Origin: Deroplatys truncata
Taxonomy: Eukaryota; Arthropoda; Insecta; Mantodea; Mantidae
Reading direction: 5' to 3'
DNA: 64,000 bases
Assembly: GCA_030765065.1 (NCBI GenBank)
Contig: CM060979.1
Coordinates: forward strand, 111,712,350-111,776,349
Of this stretch, positions 35,930 through 47,544 are shown in pieces (the first letter of the stretch is position 1; each line of letters starts with the position of its first letter). The notes beneath the pieces were generated by a model, which worked only from the letters and a program-made list of their open reading frames with translations, had not been told where the DNA came from and made no database searches. The position numbers and the translations under genes were made by a program.

Positions 35930-36846
35930 TTATCCATGCTTGATAAGTCTGAACGACAAAACTCAGACCACTCCCACAAAATGTGAAACGACAAACCACA
36001 CTAAAATGTGAAAACTACAGCTCTAGGTTTTCCAAGTCCCAACATTGACTCAACTGTCTCGTTTACAATGCGGCAATGCTACGTGCATAAACAGGCCCAA
36101 GTATATTCATACCCCTAGGGCTCGAGAGTGGCTGGGGGATGAATGGTCACATCTCTTTCCCGTATCGGTTGGATGATCGCCCACCTCTGCCTTGCGTATG
36201 TGGGCGTAAGGCCGTCAGTCAGGTTGCCAGACAAAGGCCCAGCATGGATCGTAGCGCTTGGGGTTTAACTTTTTTTTTTTTTTTGTAATATATTCAGGCC
36301 ACACGACTGCCGCGTGTGTCGCGGGAACAGAAAAATTACGCGATAGGTATGTTTTTAAGTTCACGCGACTGTCGCGTCGCGTAGTAGGTAAATCATTTCA
36401 GTAAACTTAATGTACTTTCAAACGGCGTCCCAATTGTTGCGCGACACAAAGTCTCATGCATAAAGGGGCCTTTAGCGTTTTGAAGAACAGACAAGGTTGC
36501 CAGACTAGGGCCTTAATTACACTTACACGCAACGATATGAGGAACTTGGTAGTTTAAATTGGCAATCAATAATTCTCGTATATAGATCCTCCACCCTTTT
36601 CATCGCCCAGCTCGGTCTGGCCTTTTTTCATAGGGTAATGCTACCGTATCGGACTTCAGCTAAAACCAATTAGAGGATGGCTCACCTAAGGCGAGCGCGA
36701 AGCACAAATGATGAGTAGATGCTGCCAACATTAAAAAATTGAAAGCACTAAAAGTAAGCAAAAGCATCGGCACGTTCTTTTGCACTCGACTGTATATAAT
36801 CATGCACGGAAACACGAAACGTCCTTGTCGCCCATATATTATTGTC
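35930..36846. other. Unassigned; CpG-richer patch
   Basis: Between 36300 and 36460 the sequence has repeated GTCGCG/CGCGAC motifs, more CpG than its surroundings. This may be a DNA-transposon remnant, but I could not pair its ends. Confidence 0.35.
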
Positions 36847-36857
36847 TTTATATGGAC

Positions 36858-37155
36858 GTCGTCCTCCGTGGACTAGTGGTACCGTGCTAGCCTCTAGTTC
36901 CCGAGGTCGCGGGTTCAAACCCGGCGGAGGGCGATGGATTTTTTCGGGCGTAAAAATCGTTAGCACGGCTTCCTTCGGAAGGGAAGTAAAACCGGTGGTC
37001 CCGTGTCGTAGATTTACGGCACGTAAAAGAACCTCAAGCCTGATAAAGAGGCCTCTGAGCAAAATTACAGGTGTTTCACGCCCAATATAGAATGGGACGC
37101 TAAGAACCATAGTAGTTAAAGAGCGTCCATAAATAAAACTCAATTTTTTCAATTT
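36858..37155 (+). mobile_element. SINE-A copy 5, full length with perfect 11-bp target duplication
   Basis: This is the best-preserved member. It starts GTCGTCCTCCGTGGACTAGT, has B box GGTTCAAACC, and ends in AATAAAACTCAATTTTTTC. TTTATATGGAC flanks it at 36847-36857 and 37156-37166. Sequence and target duplication suggest recent insertion. Open frames on both strands across it are products of the repeat. Confidence 0.94.
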
Positions 37156-37268
37156 TTTATATGGACAAAGTAACTTTTCTCCTTAACGACGTACTATAAC
37201 TGTACAACACCGCACTAGCAATAATGAAGTAGGACCAGGTACGAAAGGGGACTTAGCACCTCGACCTA

Positions 37269-37768
37269 AGATCTTTTGTGTCTAAGACCCTGACGGGGCG
37301 CCCCCGGGAAGGAGGGGTGAGTTGAGAGGAAACAGAGGGCGGCCGAACCAGGAGGCAAGATAGGACGGAGTGCAGGGTCCCTACCATTTTCTAAATTGAA
37401 ACTCCCGGATGGCAACTGGTGTAACTGGCTCCCCTTCCCCCATGCAGGCTGGCACATCCCACTGGAGGATCCGGGACTCGGAGACCGCCCCCATTCCGGG
37501 GACGAAGGGTTGCATAGAGCATCCTTTTCCCCTGCTCTACAACGCCGACACTTGCAACCCTGAAACGGCCAAACAGATGAAAGGTAAGGTGAAATGAGAA
37601 CAGAAGTGAAATGGAGAGACAGGAAATTCGTGGGATGTAATGAACCTTCCACCATACACTTAACGACCTGGGAAAACCCCGAAAAAAACCATGGGTCAGG
37701 AAGTTCGTGCGCGCGAATCAACCCACGACTTCCCGAAGACTTTACCGCCTGAACCATTCCGCTCGGTA
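37269..37768 (-). repeat. GC-rich tRNA-headed repeat (about 500 bp), copy 1
   Basis: On the minus strand it begins CCGAGCGGAATGGTTCAGGC, a tRNA-like head with a GTGGGTTGATTCG region. It continues through GGGGTTTTCCCAGGTCGTTA and ends GACACAAAAGATC. Its 3' part recurs at 61183-61327 on the plus strand and its middle at 39835-40215. A 163-codon open frame across it is not a gene. Confidence 0.7.
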
Positions 37769-37769
37769 C

Positions 37770-38289
37770 AATAATGATATCAGATTTAGGTATCTGATAA
37801 AACTATTTATGTCTAAGACAGGTGAAATCGCTGTTACATTTTCAGGCGTATTTTTATTATAAAAAATTTGCGTTGTTTGCAAGTAAGTCCAGAAGATGCA
37901 TAATGATTTGAAAGAAGTAAGTCTTCATATTTATCGGACTTCTGACTCAGTTAACATACAAATGCAAGTTAAACCAGTACTAGTTCTTACAAGTATTTCC
38001 GAGTTTTACTCCGTAAAAGTTGAAGATGAAACACGCTCTATTCATATCACTGTATCCTCTGGGTATTTTTCTTGAAATATAATTTTACTCTATGGCTGGC
38101 GACAGCGCCGTTTTAAGGCATTGGGTAACCCGGCGCTCGCCGCGAGCCTCAAAATATCTATTGAAAACTACAACAAACCCAGCATTCAGGCTCAAACCAA
38201 GTTAACAGTTTTGGAACAAAGATTTATTCACTGAACAATTCACGATTTGCCTTGCTGCTACCACAATAAAATAATGTATATTATAGGAT

Positions 38290-38333
<44 letters not shown>

Positions 38334-38660
38334 ATAATACCTATTCTTATATCCAACTTCTCGTCATTCTGCAACTTTATGGTTACTCCTAATCTTAAAA
38401 CGAATACAATTAACATTACAATAAAATAAAGTCGCTCTTGAATTACATTGCCTATATAAGGTTCTTCTTTTTTTTTACCAAAGATTTCAGATTTACTGTT
38501 TCTTTTTAACTCTCAGGTGGATTAATTTTTACATTCGGCGGGGGTCTCTTACTGGCCTGGCTGGCTGGCGATGTAATACGAGTCGTGCATAACTTAGTGA
38601 TAGTTGGGAGGGGGAGGCAATTCACTTCTCCTTCATGTCTGCTACCCTCCAAAGAAACAC
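37770..38660. other. Unassigned interval with (CT)n tract
   Basis: The only clear structure is the (CT)n run at 38292-38328. Confidence 0.4.
38292..38328. repeat. (CT)n microsatellite
   Basis: About 18 uninterrupted CT units. Confidence 0.95.
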
Positions 38661-38898
38661 TTTTTTTATTAAGTTTAACGTCCTTTAGCGGATTAGATCA
38701 CATCGGATAATGAATGAAATTAGTGAAATGATGCTCAAGTGAGTTCCAGAGTCCACAGAGCTTAAACTTACCCGACTTTTATCTTTTCAGGTTAAAGAAA
38801 AACCCCGGAAAAAGCTTTATTCGGTAACGCACCTTAACCGAGATTCGAACTCGGAACCTTGTGAATGTGAGGCAGACACGCTACCTCAGAGGCGGGCT
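38661..38898 (-). repeat. tRNA-derived SINE ending GGACGTTAAACTTAAT
   Basis: On the minus strand the head GCCCGCCTCTGAGGTAGCGT leads to the B box GGTTCCGAGTTCGAATCTC and a body with CCGGGGTTTTTCTTTAACC. The end is CGCTAAAGGACGTTAAACTT and then an A run, a tail style seen in several arthropod SINEs. Unlike the other SINE families here, its head has a near-complete tRNA-like arrangement. Confidence 0.75.
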
Positions 38899-38899
38899 T

Positions 38900-39834
38900 A
38901 CTGTTTCTTGCTGACGTATTTCATAGATCAAAACGCAAGCTTTATTTCCCGCAAAGACTTTGCTGAAGGCAAGAAGTATGTCAATTTCTAGTTTGTTGGG
39001 GAAATCGGGTAAATATGAACAATAAAGTTATAATGAGAAGCGCAAAGTTTACAAACTGTAGCATCCTGTTCCTACCTTTGTTGTAGCACTATAGGTTTGC
39101 ATTCGTACACATTAACTTCTGTGTTATATTATAAACACTAGTGTGCATAGTGTGTTGACTAGACAAATTATTGAGAATAGTCATTTTAGGACAAAATAAA
39201 CGCATTTCACGAAAATAAGGGAGTGGTATTTGATACACTTCCGAAAACATAGAAATTACACGTTGTACTCACATACATAGTTCAAGTCTAGCACGTCATG
39301 TGCTCTGAGCAGAAAATGGTACTCAAAGGAAATATGAGCAAACTCAGTCAAGATAATATATCCAACTGTTTGAATGCATTGTTAATAGAGAAGGACACTT
39401 TGTTACATATTCCAGGTGTCGCGGTATATAAAATATTTATGTAATGTGCATCCATACTTAAAATATAGACATTTATATAAAAGAATTTAACAAATTTTAT
39501 TAGTAGTTGATTACTTGACTTTATAAATACATATTTTAGCTGACTGGTCTTTTCAATGTATTCATGCCATAATTTTAAGCCTTAATTAATTTAATCTTAA
39601 TAATCTTGCCTGCTGACAAAAGCAAACGTTATTACAAATTCTGAACAGCAATGATATACATACAGATGATCACTGCACCTGTTGTCACTAATGGTCTGCA
39701 GAATCCACATAAAGATCTCTCAAAGACATAAGAATAGGGAGTTTTTCTGAAAAATAAAGCAGATAGTTTACAATGTTCCTGGGCAAATCTTCTAACATAT
39801 TTATACCTGGGAATTGGATTGAATTGGATTGGAT
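38900..39834. other. No recognised feature
   Basis: AT-rich with no motif I can support. Confidence 0.35.
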
Positions 39835-40215
39835 CGTGAAGCGGAGGAGATTTGGCACCGATCCAAGAGTGAGGATATTGTATCAACGCCCCACGAGGAG
39901 GCGTCCCAACAATTGAGGAATGAAGCGAAGGGAGACACCGGGCGGCCGGAACCGGGAGTGTCGGCACAGCAATGGCAGGGTTCACTACAGTTTCTAGATT
40001 GAGATGCCCGGGCAGTCCGAAGGCAAACCGGGGATCCCGATCCACATAGGGTCCATCACTCCCTTTAGGGGCGGTCCTCATACCCCGGCACCAGCCGAAG
40101 ACCGAGGAATGGAGAAAGTTCACAGAGAGCATCCTTTTTCCCTGTCACGCTGCACCGAAACACCATAGTCGACACTTGCAACCCTGAAACAGGCCAAACC
40201 GGATGAAGGATGAAT
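39835..40215 (-). repeat. GC-rich tRNA-headed repeat, copy 2 (diverged, partial)
   Basis: As read on the plus strand it shares GGCGGCCGGAACC, GCAGGGTTC.ACTACA, TCTAGATTGAGATGCCCGG, GAGCATCCTTTTTCCCTG and CGACACTTGCAACCCTGAAA with 37269-37768. A 166-codon minus-strand frame over it arises from the repeat. Confidence 0.6.
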
Positions 40216-41640
40216 AGAATGGTTAATGTTCGGCAAACTGTGAACGCGAATATGGATTGAATAGATGTTCGAAAAATGGGCTAACCACCGTTTTTTTCAG
40301 AGCAAACTTAACATTTACATGTTTTATGCCAATAAAATAAGCCGCCCATAGTTTATAGCATACATAAGAATAAAATACAAAGACAGCCTTCTTATACGGT
40401 TACACCATCTCCGTGACTCCTATGTAAAGTGCCAAGTAATTTTACTATTAGAAAACAAAAAAACTGTCATAAAATTACAGACCTTGTATCGCATCACCGT
40501 ATTTAATTAAGGTTAGCCGAACTCAGGGAGGGTGTATTGCAGTTTGTGCAGTAGATTGAAGCCTAACTTATTTTTTAAAAATTGATGGTTAGCCCGTTTT
40601 TGCGAACACTCATTCAATTTATGTCATTCATCTTATAGAATAGCCGATTCACAGCACAGAAATGAAGACAGCAGAATGGTGAGTGTAGATACAAGTTAGA
40701 GAATTTCCTTCTCTCTAAGGAATACATTTATTCTCTAGAGAACTTCGGACAAAAATGTATGAATATTCTACGGATTATATGTGTTTTTTTTTAGAAAAGT
40801 AAACATTTAAACATATTATATAGTGTTAACAAACAGCTTAAAATTATGTAATACAACGTTTATTACCATTGATTTTAATTTGATTTACTTGAATAGAGCT
40901 TTTTGATAACTTAATGGCTTCTGCAGGTGCAACTGGATCATATTGTATTGCAGTCAATATGAACACGTGGTTAAGCAATCTTATCAATTCTGCCTTATTA
41001 TTAAAATATCAATATGAGGGTTCAAAATATGTTATTGAACATTCCTTCTGCTCTATCCCTAATTTAGGTTATCTAAATTGGAATACATATTATAATTTAT
41101 TAGATAATACATTTTATTGTATGTTAAAATAGCAAGTAGATGTGAATAGCAGAAAATGTTATTTATTGTTCAAACAAATGCAAAGAATTAATACTGTACG
41201 TAAGGAAAATCACCCTCCAAATTTGTACTTGCTTCAAGCGTATGTAACCAAAGCTTATCTCCAGCGATTATATGCTGTTGTCAAATTATCAATGGACTAC
41301 TTGAAACCACCCATAAAGTACGGTTATGCGATAATTATGTATCAAGCATTACTACTTCAAATATTTAGAAAATGTGGCGCTGTATTTAAAGCTCCTGAGA
41401 GCCACACAATACATCTTAAGCATTCAACAAAGAGAAATAATTGTTCTAAGTCTAAACGAAACCGACTGAATTGTATTATTCCTCGAAATTAATTTTTATA
41501 AATATCCAAAATACGAATGACTCATCTGTTTTAATCCTAACACTTACATAAGACATAAATCCATATGAAATTGTCAAAACTTCATAAATTAAGTAAATTC
41601 TGATGCGTTAGGGCCCTTCCAGACAGCTTAACGCGCAGCG
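40216..41640. other. Unassigned; two short open frames of unknown nature
   Basis: Open frames at 40914-41132 and 41142-41492 (plus) lie head to tail, are Leu/Tyr/Asn-rich and match no family I recognise. Their composition is that of the AT-rich background. They precede the hAT relic and could be its decayed 5' part. Confidence 0.3.
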
Positions 41641-42349
41641 CTCAGTGTGATCCATGTGTGGGGGGGGGGTTAACTTCAGAATTTTAAATGGAACCATGGT
41701 AAACATTTTGGTTATTATAATAGTCCTTGACAAATTAAGAAACTCTTGTTTAAAACATTTTACTCACATAAATCTTATATATGCATATATAATATCTTCT
41801 TTGGCTTTCTGTGAGCTGCATGAACTTCCACTTCGTGGTAAGTCTGATGAATGTTTTGTTTTGAATGATTTGCTTAATTTTCGTGAAGAGACGGATGAAG
41901 AAACTTTGAAAACGTCACTTAAAATCAGGAAATAGCAACGCATGTTATGTGTCCCATCGACGACAAAACTAAATTATCCAGATTTGTGAACAGGATTTGC
42001 AACAAAGTATTCTTCAAGAAATCTTAGACGCTTTTTCTATCTTTTCGACCTTAGCAGATGAAAAACTTCGGACATAAGTGACCGGGATTCGCTTTATACA
42101 CTGTAGTGACGATGGTAATTACAGTGTAAAATAGGAATTTCTGCGTTATATCTCTCTGGAAGAACTAAATGCTAATTCAATTTCCTCAGTAATTTTGTAC
42201 GCTTTAGAAGTATATATACCGGGTGAGTCTTCTCAGCCTGCGGATTAAGAAGTTATGCAGTTCCCGCGTTGTTCAGCTATGCCGTAAACACTGTCCATTG
42301 CATCGCATCGTATCAATTTCGGCCGAAATGACTACTTTGCAACGCTATA

Positions 42350-42450
42350 CCTGCAGTGACTTGCACTCGTAGCGCAACAATGTGCGCGTTGGCCTTCAGT
42401 GGTGAAGGTCCCAGGTTCGAATACTGCCACTTGAAGGTACTCTCTATGTT
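42350..42450 (+). repeat. Weak tRNA-like SINE fragment
   Basis: GTAGCGCAACAATGTGCGCG followed by AAGGTCCCAGGTTCGAATAC has an A/B-box-like layout at plausible spacing. It lies in the first gap of the hAT relic. Confidence 0.4.
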
Positions 42451-42781
42451 TAGTAAATTTAACGAGAACTGGTAGTTTGGCATGAAAGTGTCGTTTCACT
42501 TAATTAGTTTAATTATGTGAATTTCATTAAAACACAAATTGTTACTTGTTAGAATATGCTTTAATGAAAACTTATTTATTCGCAGCTGTGATTTGAACTT
42601 CCGAACTGCACCATGACTTTCTAGCATGTTGTCGGTTGCGCTATTTAGAACACGTTAACACGAGCACCACCGTAGCTCTAATCAGCGGGCTGGTGAATGC
42701 GGTGTCAGCACCTGCATTTCGCATCGTTTGTAAAATACAGGTTTGCCTAGTTATCAATCCACAGGATGAAAAGACTCTCGC

Positions 42782-42782
<1 letters not shown>

Positions 42783-42832
<50 letters not shown>
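42783..42832. repeat. (TA)n microsatellite
   Basis: About 20 perfect TA units with a short interruption near the right end. Confidence 0.95.
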
Positions 42833-43259
42833 GTTCCATTTATATGCCACCTTTAACATCTGAGGTCATTTCGGCGGCTTTGTCTTTGGAATAATTGTTC
42901 AAGACCACGTAGAGGGGTTTTAGTAAGTAAACTGAGTAATCGTATTACACCACGGGGTATATGTGACATCAGGTATTGTGACAGATACTCTCCTCCTCTT
43001 CCCTCCCTCCACAGCAGCCGGTTTTTTTGCGACTGTTCAATTTATTCGCTGTCTACAAACCAGTGGAGAACTGAGGTAAAGAAGAATCACACACCAAAAC
43101 CATCATCACAATTAGCATCGTTTGTGGAGGAATTTAGCAGGGAAAACTTCAGCACAAATGGTGAAACCATCTGGAATCAAAATATTTAAGGGGAGGGAAC
43201 CTGAATTTACCTTGGCTCCCAACCAATTGTAACTCGGTGAGGGACATCGCTACAGGCTG

Positions 43260-43299
43260 CAATACACTACGCTCAATAGAAGTAGAGCGTAGTGTATTG
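43260..43299. repeat. Perfect 15-bp inverted repeat, 10-nt loop
   Basis: CAATACACTACGCTC (43260-43274) pairs exactly with GAGCGTAGTGTATTG (43285-43299). It sits immediately before the third fragment of the hAT relic and may mark an excision or rearrangement point. Function unknown. Confidence 0.88.
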
Positions 43300-44084
43300 T
43301 TGTAATGTAGTAAATTCTTTGGCGAGAGAAAAGTGCCGCTGTACGTGCAGTGAAGGAAATAATTTCATCAGCTTTGTTTGTAGATCTTTCATACATTCAG
43401 AACAATTTCAGTAATATTGCAACTGCAATAACATATGAATTTGCAAGCATGTACACTAAAAATGCCAGAAGCTCTTGAGGCAATGCAACAGGTTTCAGAA
43501 ACACTGAATTTGGTATAAAGCTGGAACCGTTAAAGAAAGGCTAACAAAGAAACTTAAAAGTATTCTAGAGAAGAATGCACGGTACGCAGAAACGGTAAAA
43601 CGAAGTACGCGTTGCTGATACAGAGATCTCAAGCTGATATTTCGTTCTTCATTTGCTCCTACTACTTCGGGTGTTGTGGAATGTAGTTTTTTCTTCTTGA
43701 TTTTTTGTACATTGTAAAACTTACGATGTAACATAAGTGTCAATCTAACTCAAATTTCTGTACATTAATACATTAATTAAATAATTAAGTAGCTTTATTG
43801 CCTAATACAAATAGCTAAACATATCTATATTATTTTCTTCCGATATTCGGTAATCTTGATGTAGGTATCTGCTTTCGAAGCAGGGTTTAGTGCCTTCAAC
43901 TGTTCAATTTGTTTACAAAAACACTGGAAGGTGCATTCGCTTCCACCATCCCTCACCACCAACCTAAGTTGATGGTTTACTTACTAAAACTCCTCTGCTT
44001 GCTCATGATGATGGCGTTCACTCGTTAACTATTGTATTAATCTTTAGGTTTGTTTATTTTAGGTTTTCTTTATAACCATTAAAT

Positions 44085-44239
44085 TCACACACACATACAG
44101 TCTCTCACTCATATTCAAACTCTAGGCAGGATGGGGAATAATCCTGCTAAAGAAAAATTCCCACCCTCCTGCCGGGAATCGAACCTGGGACCTCTGGATT
44201 TGAAAGCTAGCATCCTAACCGCAGACCACAGAGGCAGTC
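44085..44239 (-). repeat. tRNA-derived SINE (GACTGCC... family), copy 2
   Basis: On the minus strand GACTGCCTCTGTGGTCTGCG leads to GGTTAGGATGCTAGC (A-box-like), CCCAGGTTCGATTCCCGG (B box), GGAGGGTGGGAATTTTTC, and a short (GT)n. It interrupts the hAT relic and is related to 27782-27874. Confidence 0.75.
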
Positions 44240-45694
44240 TTTAGATTCTTTTGGTTTGGATCTGAACAAGCAAGTAGGACAGGGTTACGTCGGTTGTGCA
44301 ACAGCGGTCGGTTACATCAGTGGTATTCAGAAGTTGATTAATGTAAGGTATTCTAAAGAATAATTCTTCCACTGTGCTAGTCACAATAATAAACGACATG
44401 AATAAAATAAGTACAATTATAAATAGGTTGACAATACAAAACAAATTCTTACTTTTTCAGAGAAAGCACATTTCCTAGAAAAAAATATAGCTAACACACC
44501 ATTACTCTGGGAAATAAATAGTCAGCAAAATGTCAGTTTGAAGCATATAAATGTAATCCTGAATGCATTGCAAAATATATCGCAAATAACCAAACATTCT
44601 AGTAGCCGGCAAAACACCTATCGGCGTAGACAGCAGCAACAAAACTGATTTCATTGTAGCTAAGTATGCATTTATTGTTGAATGTGCTACTGCCTGGAGC
44701 CTATTGCCAATCAGTTTCAAGAGCAACAGTTAAATTACAAATAATATGTGAGTACATCGAAGATTTGGCCCAGACATTTAAACATTTACAATACATTTAA
44801 AAGTTTAAAGAAGTTTACCACGATATATGAGGATGTTAAACGCAGCAGCGAAAAACTTGAAATTGATCAACAAATCTCATTCAGAGATCAAACCATGCTT
44901 CTGACTCTTTGGAGAAGCAATATACAGATAGGAGAATATTGTTTGTTCCATATCTGGACCTAATTATAGTAACATTAATGAGATTTTTTCTGATATCATA
45001 GCACATTTGCTTATACGAGCCTTCATCCTCATCATTTTTAAGTATGACGATGCAGGACATAGATGTAAACACAATAGCGGGACTCCATGAATATCTTTAT
45101 CTCTTAAGTGAAGCAAAGCTATGGCATGAAATATGGAAACAGAAACGGTTGTCAAACACAGAGCAGCTCAAATACTTCCATTTACTGGAAGAAGCTAAGG
45201 CTTTCCTCTGTTTTTGAAGCTATACAAACTCGTCTAATTTTTTCAGTCACCACATGTACCATCGAGAGGTCGTTCAGTACTTTACGTCGTTTGAAGACAT
45301 CGACACGCTCTGTAATGACTGATGACCGGCTTTCTGGAGTGTGGTTGATAAGTGTCCACAGAAACACGGTGAACAAGTACACTTCCACTTCATTAACTCC
45401 GCACTAAATAAATTTGCTGAGGAACCAAGACGACTTCAGTTCCTGTTCGAATATTATGAGGACAACTTATCAAGTTCATAGTATCAATGGATTTTAAGTT
45501 GACATTATGAGGCAGTATTTTTAACACAAATGATTTTCAGTCTAATTATAGAATATAAAATATAATAACAGTCCGCCTTAAATCAATATGTGCATAAGTA
45601 ATATATAAAATGTATGTAACAGTCACTGTATTAGGTTTATATTATAATGTACATGTTTAATAATGTTATGTGAATGTATTACGTAATTTAATAA

Positions 45695-46452
45695 TGTAGG
45701 AGCTGTGAGAATAGAGGCCGAAAGTTGCTATCAATGAGGTAACCTTGAGGCAATAATGAATTGGAAAGTTTAATAATGCTACTAGTAATTCTTGGAAACA
45801 ATATTGTAATATTTTTAAAACAGTTTATAAATAGCCAATCAACAACTAGAAAGGCTAAAAGTTAAATAAAAATATTCTATTGGAGTAGGATTAGGCAAAC
45901 AGAGACTTGAAATAGAAACATTTACAAATTCAGTGGTAGAAATCAGTTGCTAGTAGACAGCATTCCTAACCGGACGCGAGACGCGTCCTCGAGAAGTTTA
46001 ATACGTATCCAGTGTGAGACGAAAATTCATTACAGCGAATATTATAAAGTTTACGTGTTAAAAAGTGCAAGTAATTAATAAATAATCCCACAGCTCTCTA
46101 TATCAGTGAAGTGTTATTTAATCGTGTGAAGGATTAATAAAAGGAGTGAAGTAAAAATTATAATTTGTGTAAGAATTAGCCGCATCACATCTTGTTAAGA
46201 GATTCATGTTTCTACAAATTAATACTGACACAGCCGAGGCAAACATACGTATATAAAATATTTAAAGAAACATAAAACTACAAAGTTGATTTTTTTTAAC
46301 ATTGGGACGAAGGCCACCGGAAAGTAAACCTGGAGCGAAGGTCACCGGAAACATTGTACCATACTTGGGGCTGCAATTACTTTATCAAGTTTGGCTCCCC
46401 AACAGTGGAACTATAATACAACTCCTTCAAATTGACGCCCAAAGTGTGGTGC
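45695..46452 (+). repeat. Possible solo LTR with primer-binding-like sequences
   Basis: A candidate LTR runs from TGTAGGAGCTGTGAGAATAG (45695) to about 46387 (TTATCA). It is followed by TTGGCTCCCCAACAGTGG (46391) and again by TTGACGCCCAAAGTGTGG (46432). Both resemble the TTGGCGCCCAACGTGGGGC primer-binding site of Gypsy-like elements. AATAAAA occurs at about 46136. No gag or pol coding follows and I cannot see a second LTR, so this is tentative. Confidence 0.28.
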
Positions 46453-46495
46453 AAATAATCTTCTTCAATTATTATGTATAATATTAGTTAAAGCA

Positions 46496-46500
46496 ACAAC

Positions 46501-46554
<54 letters not shown>
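46496..46554. repeat. (AAT)n microsatellite
   Basis: About 19 perfect AAT units directly after the possible LTR region. Confidence 0.95.
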
Positions 46555-46555
<1 letters not shown>

Positions 46556-47200
46556 TGAAAAAGAACTAATCTAACACATCAAACATATTTTGCACCTCCT
46601 CATAAAAAAAACTGAAGGGCGCCTTGATTTGCCCGTCATAGTCCTTCGGGGAGAAATACAGAGCAATCCAATGGAACGTTGGTGAAATCTACGGTGGTCT
46701 CGTCAATACAATATGGTTTTGTGACTCTCATACTGTTTATTTGACGGATCGATGACAAATGGAACGATTTCCCCGTGCACATATAAAACATATCCGAAAG
46801 CACTAATCACGTGAGACTGTCGTGGGCCAAAGGACATGGGGAAATAGTCGGAAATGATAGCGCTTATCTTAGTGCAAAAACATCCTGCAAGGTCATGTCC
46901 AGAGCTCATTTTTAAAACCGATTCTATTTCGTACAAAATAAATGGTGTATGGTATGAAAAAGCATCGCTACGGTAATTCTCACAAGGATTTCTCCTTTAC
47001 AGGTTCTTCCACGTCGGAACAACCTGAACTTCAATCTTGTGCGTAAGCGTTTCATACATCATGTCAGTCACGTAACTTTTGACAACCTTAGCACTCAATC
47101 ATTTTGCTCATTGCATTTCATGAATACCTCTGCATTTTTGCTATTGAGGAGTTCGCAAATAAAATTTACAAAGCATTTATAAGAAAATAAAAACTAGGAA
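46555..47200. other. Unassigned; one unrecognised open frame
   Basis: A 77-codon frame at 46703-46936 (minus) is open and has mixed composition, unlike the simple-repeat frames nearby. I do not recognise it. No splice context or family motif supports a gene. Confidence 0.3.
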
Positions 47201-47205
<5 letters not shown>

Positions 47206-47245
<40 letters not shown>

Positions 47246-47254
47246 GCACACACA
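47206..47254. repeat. (CA)n microsatellite
   Basis: About 24 units, with two CG interruptions near the right end. No HX sequence surrounds it. Confidence 0.93.
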
Positions 47255-47544
47255 CCTATATTATGTATCTATATACCGCCTTAATCATCTACGTTGCTTT
47301 TACGTTGCAACAATTGCCTATTGACATGGAGTTTGCTCGTTTGCATTTTGTGATATTCATTTGGTGCTTCTATTACCATATTTTTCTTATAGCTCGCGCA
47401 TAATAATCAACCCTCATTCATACTTCTACACTCTCAAACCCGGACGCTGACCACCAGAACACACAGTTTCATACGAGACATGTTTTGAAAGTACCGATAA
47501 CTCTTTAAAAATAACATTATTTTCCAAATACTTTAATTTTATTC

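Larger units (their letters stand above)
41654..45481 (+). pseudogene. Scattered hAT transposase relic (DUF4371/ZMYM1-like)
   Basis: Fragments appear in the correct order on one strand. 41780-41935 gives LAFCELHELPLRGKSDE (family: LPFRGH.E). 41985-42200 gives ILQEILDAFSIFSTLADE and EFLRYISLEELNANSIS (the DUF4371 FSI.ADET...EEFLGF region, with the DET glutamate kept as ADE). 43315-43490 gives WREKSAAVRAVKEIISSALF. 44640-45195 gives ICEYIEDLAQTFKHLQYI, RRILFVPYLDLIIVTLMRF and LWHEIWKQKRLSNTEQ. 45230-45340 gives FSVTTCTIERSFSTLRRLK and TDDRLSG, the hAT dimerisation motif. The end is KFAEEPRRLQFLFEYYEDN followed by a stop at 45479-45481. The gaps 42210-43300 and 43500-44600 hold other insertions. 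It is inactive. Confidence 0.8.

Noticed and set aside
36300-36470. CpG-rich patch as a DNA-transposon terminus or promoter CpG island
   Set aside because: Ends with GGCC and GCATAAA motifs were in the same orientation and could not be paired; no transcript evidence from sequence alone.
36748-37152. 134-codon minus-strand open frame and its plus-strand partner
   Set aside because: Antisense and sense translations of SINE-A copy 5; the same peptides appear at the other SINE-A copies.
37266-37757. 163-codon minus-strand open frame
   Set aside because: Lies entirely within a GC-rich tRNA-headed repeat found in two more places.
39632-40132. 166-codon minus-strand open frame
   Set aside because: Most of it is the same GC-rich repeat family; no protein motif.
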